Shown here in pieces: positions 9,433-24,200 of a stretch of 64,000 nucleotides of DNA. The notes under the pieces are model-generated. The model had not been told where the DNA came from and did no database searches. It worked only from the letters and a program-made list of their open reading frames with translations. The first letter of the stretch is position 1; each line of letters opens with the position of its first letter. Made by a program: the position numbers and the translations under genes. Where the stretch lies: the NCBI GenBank assembly GCA_030248215.1, contig JASANG010003262.1, forward strand, positions 216,921 through 280,920, given 5' to 3'. This DNA is from Enoplolaimus lenunculus. Taxonomy: Eukaryota > Nematoda > Enoplea > Enoplida > Thoracostomopsidae.

Positions 9433-12400
9433 CTGAAACAATATTTTAATTATTAATAATTATTTTTCAATTTATGTAAGATAAAAAATTTTTTAATTTT
9501 TTTCACTGATAATTTTTAGGTTTTTATCGCCAAAGTATGACGCTGTACTTGCGGTCTGACGCGGTCCGGCGTTGAACAGTGTCGCAAGTCCCAAAATTTT
9601 ATTTATAACTGGTTTGCGGTACTGTTCGGTGCCGTACCGCATGTTACGCACCATGTTGCATGGTAGCGGACGACATTAAAAAAAGTCAAAATGTACAATA
9701 TCATACAATATCACTGTAAATTCCAATGAGTTGATTAATCAATTCAGATAGCGAGTTAGTTATTTCTGAATTAAAATCAGTATACATTAACTCACTGTGA
9801 GTTGAGTTGATTCTCACACTCACTTAAGTTGACCATGGGTGTGTTGATTAATTCCTTCTGAATGAATTGAATAAACTCAAAATTCTGAGTTCTGATAGTC
9901 CTAACTCAGACTGACGCTCAAGTATTAGCAAAACAATCATCGGTTTAGCGATAAATTTTCAGTGTATATCAAAGTTTAAACCAAGCTAGCGTTTTAGGTG
10001 AATTTTCCTGTTTCCAAAAGCGTAACCAGATACGTTTCAGGGATGAAACTCTGTCTTTGGGATTGTTTTACTCGAGTTTTAAGACACTTTTTCGGTTAGT
10101 AAAAGAGGAAACGCCCTTCATAACTTTAAATAGGCAGGAACCATTTTCCAAAATCCTGGCTACGCTTATGCTGTTAGGTTTAGGTTAAGGTATAATAATC
10201 TTTAGATCGTTTATACTCTGACGTTGTTAGGGCAATGCATATTGATCGGAAACTAGGAAAAGTGTCTACGTTGCACCGCTGAGTCGCTCATTGTATACTC
10301 ATTGTAAATCCCAGTGAGTTGATCAATCGACTCCGAGAGTGGTGAATTAGTTGCTTCTGGATATTTCTGAGTTAATAACATTAAACATTCAACTCAATGT
10401 GAGTTGATTTGATTCCCGGTGATTTGACCAAATAACTCAGAATGAGCTCACTCAATTCAGAACTCAAAATTCTGAATTGATCATTTCATTGTGAGTTAAT
10501 CAAATAACTCACCCGCAAAATTAGATCAACTCAGACTGAGTTAATGTTTGCTGTTATTAACTGAGAAATAACCCAAAAAAGCGACACATTCCATCTAAGG
10601 GTTGATTAATCAACTCATTGCTTGCAATTTACAGTGCTATATGAATAGAAATAAAGTTTAGTTAGTTTGTTAGAACAAATTGAATGGTGTTAATGATTAG
10701 TACAGAATCAATCAGTATCCGGGCGAGTCGTTACCTATTTTTGTCGCGATCAGCTTAGTGGTTTTGAGATTTTTCTGTCTTCCTAAATAAACGCACCATA
10801 TTTTATAGCGTTTAGATTTCAAATATCAACATAATCTTTCGCCCCACATGTTTACTAGCCTAAGCTAATAGAGCACGTATTCTCAAAAATAACACCTATT
10901 ATCAGGTTAGCGATAGATTTTCAAACTGATAAACTTCTGCAATTGGCGGAACTCAAAACTGGTACAGAAGTATAGGACATATCGAATGCGAAAAAAATGT
11001 GCTGAATTTCGCATCCTGACCATGTATTGGATCAAAAGTTACAAGACGTATCACCAATCACTGGTCAAACGTGCTACACACATTGAGTATACGGGCCTAG
11101 GACGAAATTTTGCCAAAATATGACAATTTCAAAAACTGTAGGTGATACTGGTGCTAATAATGAAACAAAACGAAAACATTGCATCTGCATATAAGTTTTT
11201 AGCCAATTTTTAAGCAATCCCAAAGCTTTGCCGTGAGCAGAAAGTTTCAAATGAAAATAAGAATTAATAACCTTTCATACAATGCTTCAAAAAGTTACCT
11301 GGTGTACGCATGTTACTGTTGAAGTTAAAACGCAGCAAAAGGTGTGCGTTTTTTGACAAGACCGACCAATCATCAACTGCGAATGATTGTGTGAATTTTG
11401 AAACAAATAATAACGTAAAATGGAATTAAAAATAAAATTAAAACACTACGAACTTTTTCGCAGCTTCACCAGTTGGTTTGTATTCGGATGCATGCGGTCG
11501 GCTGACAAGCAAGTTTAATTCTGGCCCACTTTCACGGATCAGCTGTACGGCGTTGCCTTGGTCTTTAACCGTTTGCCCGTTTACGGCGACAATGCGATCA
11601 CCAATCTGAAACAAGCAATCGATTAAGTAAGCAGTGCCGCGATCCAGGCTGTCTCTTCGGTCGAGGTATACTATTTCTTACGCTGTAACAGAAGTAGTGA
11701 ATCGTATTTTAAAAATATATAATTGTTCTAATCACATAGCTACCTTAAGAATGGCAGTGACAAAAGTTTAAAATCTTACCTTCAAGATTTTAATTGCTGG
11801 CCCAATATCTTGTAAGCTCGTTACAAGTACTCCGCGGTTTCGAACACCGATTCCCATGCCAAGCGGTTTGCCATCCTCCTGTAAAAATAACTTTTATGAT
11901 TCTTGAGCAAAGTAACGCGTCAATAAATGAGACATTAACCCCTTCTCACATTGAGTTGCCTATAGGCAACTCAGCGCAGTGTATATACGTTAAATAGTAT
12001 ATATCGCACCGTGTTTAACAATTGCAACACGTATACATAGTACTAAATCACCACAAGACGTGAGAGCCCCCTCGGGCTCGAGCGTCAAGCTCCTATTGCT
12101 GAGTGGTGATGGTATACGCCTCCCACTCCAGTCACTGGAGTTCGAATCCTAGCATAAAAGTAGGCCTCAGGGGAAACAGAAAATATTCTTGTGAGAAAGG
12201 GTTAAAAATTCTATAAGATACAGCATAAGAGTTTACGATAACTGCAAAACACCAGGATAGAAAAATATGCACAGTTGCGTACGGATCTGAGTAAAATGAC
12301 AAAACAATATAAATTTTTTGATCCTGAGGTGGAGATATCAACGCCTGAAAAATTCTACTTCAAACTTGAGCGTGAAATAATCCGCGGAGCTCATCCGAAG

Positions 12401-12830
12401 CACAAATCTGCATAAATTTTCAAAATCGAGCCTTTTTTGGACAAACTACCTACTCGTTTAAGCCAGCTTTAACTATGACTCTGACGACATCAGTACCTTC
12501 ACAATTTGAACCGCAATTAAATCGCATCCAGCTTCAGCGCCTGTGGTCGTTGCTGATTGGTTACTGCTGCCGCCGGCGTTTGCATCGTTTGTTGCTGTTC
12601 TCTTTGCTGATAGGTCAGAAGATGTGGACGGTTTGTTTTGTGTTTCTGTTGTTGACGTTGCGTCCGTTGTGGACATTCCTGGTTTCGGTTCGGGTTCGCT
12701 TTGATTCGATAAGGCAACATTGGCAGGTTGCTGAGGTACTTCACTAGATTTGGCTGACTTAGAATCGGACGACTTGTCGAGTTGTGGTTGTTGTTGTTGT
12801 TGTAGTTGCTGTTGTTGTTGTTGTAGTTGC

Positions 12831-12864
<34 letters not shown>

Positions 12865-15174
12865 GCTGCTGCTGCTGCTGTTGTTGTTGTTGTTGTTGTG
12901 GTTGTTGTTGTGGTTGTTGTTGTTCTTGCTGCTGCTGCTTCTGCTGTTGTTGTTGGTGTAGTAACAGTTGTTGCTGTTGTAGTTGTTGCAAACGTTGCTG
13001 TTCTTCAAGCTTTGGAGCTACTGAGATATGAACTGTGTTCGGAGTGGTAGCAGAAACCTAAAAATATCGCACAAAAACAATGCAAGTAACCTATACCAAA
13101 GTTTACAGCTAAATTTTTTTAAAAACATTATACACTACAACACCGGGAAAATATATATTAAAACTCGAACGCCAGTTATACGTAACTTTGACATTATTCC
13201 AGTTTATTTTGGGGCTTAGAGTATCATGAAAACACAGAAAATTTTGACGATATTTGAACGCTAAATATAACATTTAAGTGTTGCAAATATTTGTCCGCAT
13301 GCTAAAATTGTGTACAGCATCTATCTCTAGTTAGCGATAAGTTTTCAAACTGACGAACACCTGTACTTTCAGCATATCAAAATTGACAAAAACAAGGGCA
13401 AAACCAGCGTGTAAAAATGTGCCGAATTTTGAACATCAACATTCGCTGGTTCGAAAGCAACCAAACCTGTTATCAACTAATGATAGGTGCTATACACGTT
13501 TGAAAATAACGACCATTGTTGACACAATTTTGGCTTATAATTGCAGAAAAACACTTATTAAGCTAAACATGTTTTGTTGGAAAACGGGAAAAGTTAACGT
13601 TTGTTGTTTAGCAAATTTTCGCTTAACTTTACATGAATATTAATAGTGTTAGGATTAAATATAAAACTTACCGGTGGTGAAGGGCACGACGTATCCGCCA
13701 AGTTAAGCCGACCGACACGAAGTACAACTTTGCCAACAATATTCTAAAACACAAATAAAATAAAGGCGTAAGGGCTGCGGTTTGTCACATCCAGTAGAAG
13801 TTTTACATCTGATCTACAGCTCTTGCACATTTTTTCACCCACATTTACACTTAGGTTTAGTCTTTATCCTTAAATGTGAAGCATAATGTACCTGGCATGA
13901 GCTGTGAACGACTGTCATGAGCTTTCTGGATTCGTACTTGCACGCCTTAACCCAATATTCTTACAAAGCACATACCTGGTGATAAGAAGTGTTTATAGTA
14001 GACCAATGATAATATTAAAAACACTTACCTTGAGCAAGCACGCAGCTGCATCTTGCATCGCATTTGATAAATCTTCACCGTTGACTGATAATATCTGATC
14101 GCCTTGCATAAGTCGGCCATCGTCTTCTGCGACACCTCCAGGCACCTAAAACAAATTTAACTTGTGCCTTTAGAGGGGGGTCGCTATCACATGAATACCC
14201 CTAAATTTGAGTATAAGGGGAACATGTTTGACGCCGCATACATAAATTGCCATGGTTCGCACCGGTTGTACCTCCCTCTAAATAAAAGGGTGTAGACCAA
14301 AAACGCAAGACGTGCCGGGTACATTCTTTTCTACACAGACATGCACTCTTGGTTGAAGTAATGCAACATTTAAATTTTGCAATATCTCTAGAACAGTTAT
14401 CTGTGCTAAACTTACAACTTCTGATATAAATACGCCAGGTTGCGATTTACGGCCCACAATACTCAGTCCCAATCCTTTGCCTGGCTGTTTATCGAGTTCA
14501 ACCTGAAAACGAAACTATTTGGACTGTAATAGAGTAAGCTTATGCTTTAGACTAATATTTACGCTTGTGTGTTACGTTTGGTTTTACACTTACCCACATC
14601 CATTCGCCTGCCGTCGTGACCTAAATAGAAGTGGGTAATAAGACGCGGACCTCATTTTGAGTACCAATCAATAGGAATCTGTATCTCTAGTTAGACTCCG
14701 TCCGTTAGTGGATAGAGTCCTTAAGCTTTAATTAGAGTATATATAAACGAGACAAAAGCAGAAGAATCAATTACGCTGCTCAAATATCTAACAGACACTC
14801 GGAAAACCACCATAAACTTTATTAAATTCAGGAAAAACATTAACGGACATTGCAAACAACAAACATGTTTCGAGCCATTCAGTTCTGCGCAAAAGAAAGA
14901 ATATACAAAGAGTGTTGCGTCTTATTAACATGGAGAGAGTTAAAAATAAATAACAATCCGTAACCGAATAATAGCAGGTACCATCTGGAGAGGCAAAATA
15001 ATTGACCAAGACCTTAAGAACAAATACGACATTAATTTGCCATATTTCCAGAAATACTATTAATTTCAAAACATTTTAATTTTTCAATTATTTGCATCAG
15101 TATTATTATTACTATTACTATTATAGTTATTATTAGTATTATTGTTATTATTATTATAATTATTATTATAAATA

Positions 15175-15238
<64 letters not shown>

Positions 15239-18200
15239 GGAGTTTGTATGCTGCAGATTTGTAGATATCATCGCATATTTTTGTGCATTTAGCGTTTTCG
15301 CCAGAATTTTATGCCAATGCTTAAACTTACCTCGAAAACATTATACATCGACGACGGATTGAGCAATGATATTTGGAACTGTGGATCGCGGTAGATCAAC
15401 AGGCGGACTTTGCTTGGCGTCTGCCGTAAGATTTGAATCGCACGTTCGTGTGAAACGTTGCGTAGGCACTCGTTGTTTACCTGTAAACAAACTGCTTTAT
15501 TTATAGCTGATTCAATATTTTAGCACCACTTATACCTCTGATCATTTCATACTCAAATTTGTTTGTTTTTTTTGGCATATCTGGTTATTTGCGAAAATGC
15601 CCATTACCGGAATCGAATGCTAAGGATACGTGAAATGCATATAGGTCGCCTACCAGGCCGAAGTTACAGGACGCAAGAAAACGAGGGCACACCTTTTTTC
15701 TACGAACCGCTTCGACCCCAGCTGAAAATTTTTTCCGCAGTATCAAGAATCTTTGTTAGGAACATTTTATGTGCTCTCTCAAAAACTTCTTGCAGAACTC
15801 TGTTATAAATTTTATGGTTGCAATGCAGTCGCTTACAACATAAAACTAATTTAGAACTTGTGCAGTTCGTGGCAACACGTAGTTAGAGTTGACTGGTCAC
15901 GCTTAGCGGTACAACTGTGATATCTATTAAATTTTCTGCTCTGAAACCATTTGTTTTAATATTTTGTTTTCTGCACTCAAAATAATATTTGTGATATTCA
16001 AGAAAAAATTTCTTACATTTACATAAGAAATATAATAAGCAAGGTGCACTTGAGCAGTATTTCTGTTATAACAGAAATGTTTACAAAAAACGTTTTGAAA
16101 TTATGCCTGAAAATTAACGTTTTCCAGTTATTTTTAGAAAAATTGTCTTAAATATCAAAAAACTTTTCAGATTTGCCACAGAAAATACTTTTTTGAATAA
16201 ATTCAGAAATACTTTTTTTGTGTGTGCAATTTTTAAAGTTTATTATAAAAGTTATGGACAATTTTTGTTACAAAATATTTTTTTCAAGATTTTGCGTTTC
16301 TCAAGTAGTTCTCAATCATGTGAGCCTCGTTCCTAAATTGTGGCGGGGTCACTTAACTGATGAGTACCTGTAAAATTTGATCACCAGGTTGCAGTCGGCC
16401 ATCTCTCGCTGCGGCACCATCTTGATAGACTTCATGAATTGCGATTGTATTCAGCAAAGTGTCACAACCGCCAACGATACTGAGTCCAAGTCCTGAAACA
16501 AACAAAAACTAACAGCGACGCTATACTTTTTATTAAATGATAACGTCATCCAGCGTCGTCCGTCGCTGTCCGTCAGTGTCTGTTGCCGGATGCCATCGTC
16601 GGTCATCATTTGTCAACGCGACGCCATCACAGTTATGGTGGCGCTATACTAGTCGTCCAGCCCCGTTCGGTGCCGTTCGTCGCCGACTGGCGCCGTGCGT
16701 CACCGTTCGTCACCATACAGTATCGTACGTCAGTAATTTGCTTACGATACCGCAACGTTAACGCTCGATGACGGAGTTCGACGAACGGTGCCGAACGTCA
16801 TCGAGAGTATAGCGCCACCCCGAAAGTAAACTATGGGTTTGTCAAGTGTGGGGTTATGTAAACTTGAGCCTGGCCTATCGTTTTGTGTCTACGGTCGGGC
16901 GATGTATTTCTTTTTATCTGAAAGCAACCTTGAGATAAAATTAAGTCAGGCCAGATAAAAATTTAAATTTTTAAATTTGACGCCGTTTAATACCTTTGCC
17001 TCCTTTATCGATTTCAATATGCGTTTGAACACCAGGTTGTATAAGGCCATGTGCTAAGTTGTGCGACGAACTTGCGCTCGCTGACATTTTTCTACCTGAA
17101 TCTAAACGTGAAAAAAGTGAATTAACCAATTATTCAGCATAAAAACTGTGCAGTCGAAATATAATACCGAATACGCAGTGTAGGTTGCATGACTGGAAAT
17201 GGTAGCCAACTTGTACTTAAAGAGTCCGGGTTTGGAATCTTAGCTTGACATTTGATTTTAGATGAAATAGAAAAAACATTTATGCGAGAATGGAATAGTG
17301 GAAAAATCAGTACCTAATGCTTTTAACCAATATAAAATAATACTACTAATAATAGATATACAATAACCTAATTGTTTAAAATGCACCGCAGTTAAGAAAA
17401 CTAATTGCAATTACAATAAAATTAATTCGGTAATTAATTAACCCTTTCTCACATGAATATTTTCTATCTTATCTGAGACCTACTTTTATGCTAGGATTTG
17501 AACTCCAATGACTGGAGTGGGAGGCGTTTACCATCACCACTCAGCTATAGGAGCTTGACGCTCGAGCCCGACGGGGCTCTCACGTCTTGTGGTAATTTAG
17601 TACTATGTGTACGTATTGCAATTGTTAAACACTGCGCGATATATACTATTTAACATATATACACTGCGCTGAGTTGCCCATAGTCAACTCTATATGAGAA
17701 GGGGTTAAACAAGCAACTTACAATTTTTGTATTGATTAGGATTTCGCAACGATTGTGTGTTTTGGGACTGGGATGAAATTCGTGTTGGTTGAAATACGCT
17801 GTCTAGTGTTACGATTAGATCGACTTCAGTTTCGGCTTGAATTATTTCAGCGACCTAAAATAAGATAATCAACGATAATATGCAGCGAAAATTAAATTTC
17901 ATTCCGCGCCAAAACTAACGGTATACATAGAGTCATTACAGCGAAACGTTTGCATTGCTACGAAGCTAAAGTGTGATTTTAGAATAGCAGACAATTGAGA
18001 CAGTTTGGTACTGCAAAATTTCCATGAACGGCTTCAAATCACTGGAATTTACATTGTAGAACGATTAATGTCGAATATGAGACGACTGGCCCATGTAATG
18101 ATCAGGGGCGGAACGTTTTTCAGTGGGACTGCAATACAGTAAGCTTAAGCTTTAGACTAACTTTTTTGCTTGACTTAGGCTTAGGCTTAGGCTAAGGAAT

Positions 18201-21200
18201 AAACACATTCTTACACTTAGGATTAGGCTTACGTTTAGGCTTAGGCTTATAAATATGCTTATAATACTGTTCCGCCCCTGTTCTTTACATTAGCCAGACG
18301 ACTTAAGATTTCTGTAAACGTTCGAATCAAGATTTCTGTGAACGTTGCTGCTAAACATAACGCTTACCTGACTGGATGGCATAGTAAACACTGAGTTTCC
18401 ATTGACAGCAAGCACCTGATGACCAAGCGTTAATTTGCCTTCCTAAAATTAACAAAATGCAAATTTACTTAACGAAATATGAAACATCATTTGATTTGGC
18501 CTTGAGAAAAATATTTCAATCTTCGTTGAATATCGCTTAATTTTTAGTAGTTTGCGGAAGGACAGGATTTTTTTAGGATTCTAGGACCCGTATTCTCAAA
18601 TGCGTACAGCACCTGTCATCAGTTTGCGATAGGTTTCAATCGGACAAACACCTGCAATTGTAGATCTCAAAATTCGCACCTAAAGCAGAGTAAATCGGAT
18701 TTGGTGCCACACACATTTGAGAATACGGGCTTATAATTCAATAAATTACGAAAGTTATAACTTGATATGGGATATAACTCCGTTATTCGCCGAGATTGTA
18801 TTCCCCTTGTTTGGGCCCATGTAAAAATTATGTTCGGATCGTTTTTCCTCGGAACTTCAACACAGTAAGCTTAAGCTTTATGCTATTCTCTACTTAGGCT
18901 TAGACTTAGGCATAGGTTTATCTTTACACTTAGGCTTAGGCTTAAACCTAGCTATATGCCTATACTACTGTTACGGCCTTGTACTATACATTGGCACCTG
19001 CTTGGAACAAAACTAAAATAATTGTGACTGACAATGAAAGCTTAAAAATATTACTTTTGCCGCCAGCGAGTCAGGCGCAATATTAGTGACAAATATGCCT
19101 TTTTGTCGATTTGTTGTTGTACCTTCGGTGAGCGTTATCCCGTATCCACGTGATCCCTGCAAAAAATCAATTACATATATGTATATGTTTGTATTTTTAA
19201 GAAAAAAATAAAAACATTCACACAATTTATATAAAGCTGGCGTCAGAAAACTAATTTTAGCTGAAGATTTTGGTACCGAAGTTTATTTTTAAATTTTTTA
19301 AGCACGAAACGCACTATTACAAACAACAAAGACATCGGAACAATTCAAACATGAACATCTAAAGCTACAACAGTTCCTACACATCTGTGTCTGGTCGAAT
19401 TAGTTTGTTTTATTTTTATGCAAGATTAGAAACACAAGAATCAACCGTGAACAGAGATCAGGGCTTGTATTTTCAACTGTGTATAGCGCCCATCACCATA
19501 GTAGGGTTGGACTATCGTTTCGCCTAGCTTAAAAAAGCCTTTTTGACTTTATAGTCTAGCTTATGAAAAAGGCATTAAATTTTTTTAAAATTGATTAAGC
19601 AGTAGCCGTCGATGCGTCATTATAACAAAAAATGGCCGGTGCCCTTGCTTCAAATCTAAAAGTTTAGCAACAGTTTTTTATGAATATTGTTTTGATAGCC
19701 GTCAACGGCTTCTACTGATTACAAACCTTCAGTATCCGACTTTCTCAAAAAATTTTTTTGCTTAAGTTGCTGTCGATTTTTAAAAATATTTACGGAGTCG
19801 ACAGCTACTTGCATAAAATTTAATACAAGACACTGTCGATTAAAAATGTTAATTTTTCGAAGCAGTTGTTTTTCGCCTCTAAAATCAAGCACATTTCGTT
19901 ACGGCAATGTTATTTCGCGAAAATAGCTAAGTAAGCGTCGACGGTTACCTACGTTTTCGAAAAAATGCATGTGTTGTTTGAAAAATTTTAAATGATTGCA
20001 ATTAAGCAAGCGGTGAATTTCCACACGGCGGCGAAAATTGAAGTAAACCACGCATAATAGGTAGCATAGCTTTCATCCAGAGTTTTGCATTCGTTTATTA
20101 GCTCAGCTGTACGGGTATCATATCAAATTTCCAATTTCTAGCAGCTGTGGTTTCGCTATCAGAAAACCTATCACTTATTGGCGATAGATACTATACACAT
20201 TTGAGAATACGATCAGAGGTACTAATTACACATAGTGGACGTTCCAGTTTTATTAATATAAACAAAGAAATTTCAATGTATTTTTCTACCTTTTTAAGTC
20301 GGATATGTGTTGCGTTGGGAATGTTGGCAAATCCATCAGCACCTTCGTATTGTTGACTAGATTGCTAAAATGAAAAAATACACAAATTATTTTTTAAAGT
20401 AGTGCAAATCTTTACGGCGGTAAATGAGCCAATCAAAATGTGGAAAAAAAATTGCAGCGAAAATTTAAAAAAAAAATAAAATTAAAAATTAAAATTTCAA
20501 ATTTAAAATATTTAAAATTAAAAATTAAAATTTGAAATTAAATTAAAATTAACTCAAATTTAAAAATAAATTAAAACAAAAAAATCAAAGTTAAAAAATT
20601 GAATTAATATTCGTTCTTTTACATGATCATCAGACTCGCGTTCATCATTCGAAGTAGCACCAGCTGTGTGACCGTTTTGATGTACCAACACAGTCGTTGC
20701 AGTTCCGTTTGCAGTGTAATTCCTAGCAGGAGCCGTGCGTTTCAAAGCGTCTTCCGCCGGAGGCCTAGAAATATAATATGTTAAAATGTTATAAACTTTC
20801 GTACTTGATAGTCTTATAGTACGTTTCCAACAGGCGCAGTTTATCGCCTGCCCAAAGAGACAAAGCCACTTCTACCTGTTGTATTACACTAACCCATCAT
20901 TACTCCTACCCATCTACTGTATATCGTTGACAATTGTGAGAGAAATTACGCTAGCGCATCACACACTTACTTACAAAGGTATTTCATATTAGTAACTATA
21001 GAAATAACAACCACCCTTTCGTCTGGTCCTGCTTCAAAGCCTCTGGATCCACTCGCTACTGCTCCTGAACGCAAAAGCTTCCACAGCCCCTTAATGGAAC
21101 TGGCGTAATTTCTCTCTGAATTGCCAACAATTATGGTATATGGCTATGTTTAAATAATGGAATATTGTAATCACCGCATTTCAAATACCTTTAGAGTCTC

Positions 21201-24200
21201 GTAGTTGACGTTTACTATTCAACAGCATAGAAATGAAATACAAATCTAACCTGTAGAAAAGCAACCGACAATAAGGCACTGTAGAAATGTGTTGTTGTAA
21301 TAGTTTTTTTGCATTGTCTTCGCCGCCACCGTGAACACATTGATCGTTGATCTGAATTGAAAAAAATTACTTAATTAACAAAAATTACTGGATTTACAAA
21401 AATTACTGAATTAACAAAAATTACTGGAATTAACAAAAATTACTGAATTAACAAAAATTACTGAATTTACAAAAATTACTGAATTAACAAAAATTACTGG
21501 AATTAACAAAAACTACTGAATTAACAAAAATTACTGGAATTAACAAAAATTACTGAATTAACAAAAATTACTGGAATTAACAAAAACTACTGAATTAACA
21601 AAAATTACTGGAATTAACAAAAATTACTGAATTAACAAAAATTACTGGAATTAACAAAAATTACTGAATTAACAAAAATTACTGGAATTAACAAAAACTA
21701 CTGAATTAACAAAAATTACTGGAATTAACAAAAATTACTAAATTAACAAAAATTACTGAATTAACAGAAATTACTGAATTAACAAAAATTACTGATTATC
21801 ACTTTTTTAACTTAACAAACATTTTTAAAATTGCAACACGAAATGTAGATTTAGATAAGATCTATTGCAAGGCACGTTGTTTTTGTCAATGTTTGATCGA
21901 AACAAGGACGGTGTTACTGTGGTACATTAATGATATTTTGATTGGCCGATGGGTTTAAAAACCAAAAGTACAAAATATGGCCAAAAAATTTTGTATCTTC
22001 TGGTACAAAATCAGCACTAAGTAACCAACAGCTGGTAAGCATAGTTCCAAATTTCACTTGGAAATAATTTCAAATTTGCAAACGCCACTGATGCCACTCT
22101 TATAGAAAGCCAGGTACTGGCACTAAAAAGACTTTAGACCACTTTAGGATTTCAGAAAAGTTATAACTGACATGTTTATATATTAACTAACCTCAAGTAA
22201 AATATCGCCAAGCTCGACTCGTGACTCAGGGACGTCCATTATACTGTTCGGTTCGATTGATCTGACAATAACTGTACCAGACGTTGTAGGATGATTTGCT
22301 GAAATAAACAAAAAAAAACAATGTGACAGTTTTATTAACCATTATTCGCATCAAAATGTTTGAAAAAACATTGAAATGATTTCAAATTTTCATACTTAGA
22401 GTTGCGTTATACTTAATTAATTAATTTAGTGCCATCCGTCGTCGTCCATCACCGTGCGTCACAGTGCGGTATGGTACGTGAATTACGTACCGCACCGTGT
22501 GGTGTTACACGGTGACGGACGGCGCCGGACGGGAGTATAACGTAACCTTTAGCCTTTGCGTATATACTAAACAGCACACTGCAGTTTTGGCTTAAGTAAA
22601 ATTTGTCCTCAGACACGATTAAATGTTTTAAAAGTGTTAAAAACTAAAATTTCTTAAAATTACGAAAAATGCTTTAAATATGGACGTTCTACAATTCTAT
22701 CAACTTACCCAAACATAATCCCAACCGTTTGTCCGCTGTCGTTTCAACGCTAACCAGGCTGAAAGTTCCGTTGACGTTCAGTGTTGAATAGCGATCGCTT
22801 GCATCTTCTGAAAAATGCAAAAAAACATTTTCATCAATACACTTTCAAATTTAAAATATTCTGAATATTTTTCAAAAAAATTTTCAAAGTTATCCTATTT
22901 GACGATATCCTATATCAGTAGTACCCTATCAACCGATTAACGAATGAATATTGTGATTGTGAAAATTTCTAAATGACATCTTAGAAAATACGGCTGTATA
23001 CTCGATTGATAACACAGCGGGTAAACAAATACTTAATAATCGTTTTAAAACAATAGAAATGTTGGCTTTTCAAATTTGTTGACAACCGTAGAAAAATGAT
23101 TATTTATTAGACAAATTTAAGTAACAAATCTTAACCTATTAAATTGTTTTATATGTCAAAAAAGCAACAGAAACTGTCGATTTTTAGAGACAGCATTCGT
23201 GATCGACTCACATGTTTAGTTGCAAAAAATTGGTAAAAAATGTGTAAAAAATTTAAGAAAATTACATTTTACAAATTTAGGGTTGCGCTATTTTTGACGA
23301 ACGGCGCCACGAACCTGTCACGGCGCCGCACGTCAACAAAAAGTATAACGCAACCCTTAAAACCTCAAAAAGAAATGATTTTTTAAAGCACAGGGCCCGT
23401 ATTCTCAAAAATGTTTACCACGTATCACCAGTTAGCAATAGGTATTCAAACAAGCGAACAAAAACAGCGACATTTGTCAAACTTGGGTCACAAGTAGGAA
23501 CACTCAATTGCAAATAATGTGCCGAATTTTAAACTTCTTGATTGGCTAATTCTAAATTTATAGATCCTATTACCAAGTGGTCAAAGACGCTAAAGACATT
23601 TGCAAATATGGGGCTCAGGGTTGAATGATGGGAATTTCAAAGTCGACACACCGAACACTTGCAACTGTTTTGAGTAACCCGAGACTGGACATGCAACCTT
23701 TGTGCAAATCCGGGCACAATCGAGTAGAGCTTAATAGTTCGCACCTAGATAAAGTGAGTTTGTAGAAGCTTGAAGTTTAAGTAAACTCGCCACATCAAGG
23801 ATCATAATGTCTTGTTTGATTTCGTTCAGGTTTGATAACCCTTTGCTGGTCATACCTTCTCGTACTACCATTACACACTTGGTAAATATTACTTTAAATA
23901 CATAAGAATGCGAAATAATATTGCACAGTCAAGATTATGCAATTATTACGCTATCAAAACAATTCGTCGCCTGACAACTTGTCGCCCCCGACATTTTGTA
24001 GCCTGACACCTCGTCGACCCGACACCTTGTCGACCAAATGATTTTTCCGACATTTTGTAGCCTGGCATCTCGTCGTCCCGACAACTTGTCGACCAAATGA
24101 TTTTTCCGACATTTTGTAGCCTGGCATCTCGTCGTCCCGACAACTTGTCGACCAAACGATTTTTGTCGATCAGTTGATTCATACGTATGCACAATCGTCC

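Noticed and set aside
12085-12160. Functional tRNA gene within the TTAA element
   Set aside because: T stem has several mismatches and the second copy at 17438 has further changes; better read as a pol III promoter relic.
12473-13050. Several long frames over the CAG/CAA tract (polyCys, polyVal, polyAsn/Ser)
   Set aside because: They are shadows of the polyglutamine exon; only the Gln frame has splice sites and joins PDZ11 to PDZ12 in phase.
15032-15271. Poly-isoleucine open frame
   Set aside because: It is a translation of an (ATT)n microsatellite inside an intron.
18180-18260. Interstitial telomere from chromosome fusion (TTAGGC runs)
   Set aside because: The runs are short, imperfect and always enclosed by the same inverted ends, so they belong to a MITE.
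21360-21798. CRISPR-like direct repeats
   Set aside because: Units are contiguous with no unique spacers, in a eukaryotic intron; a minisatellite explains them.
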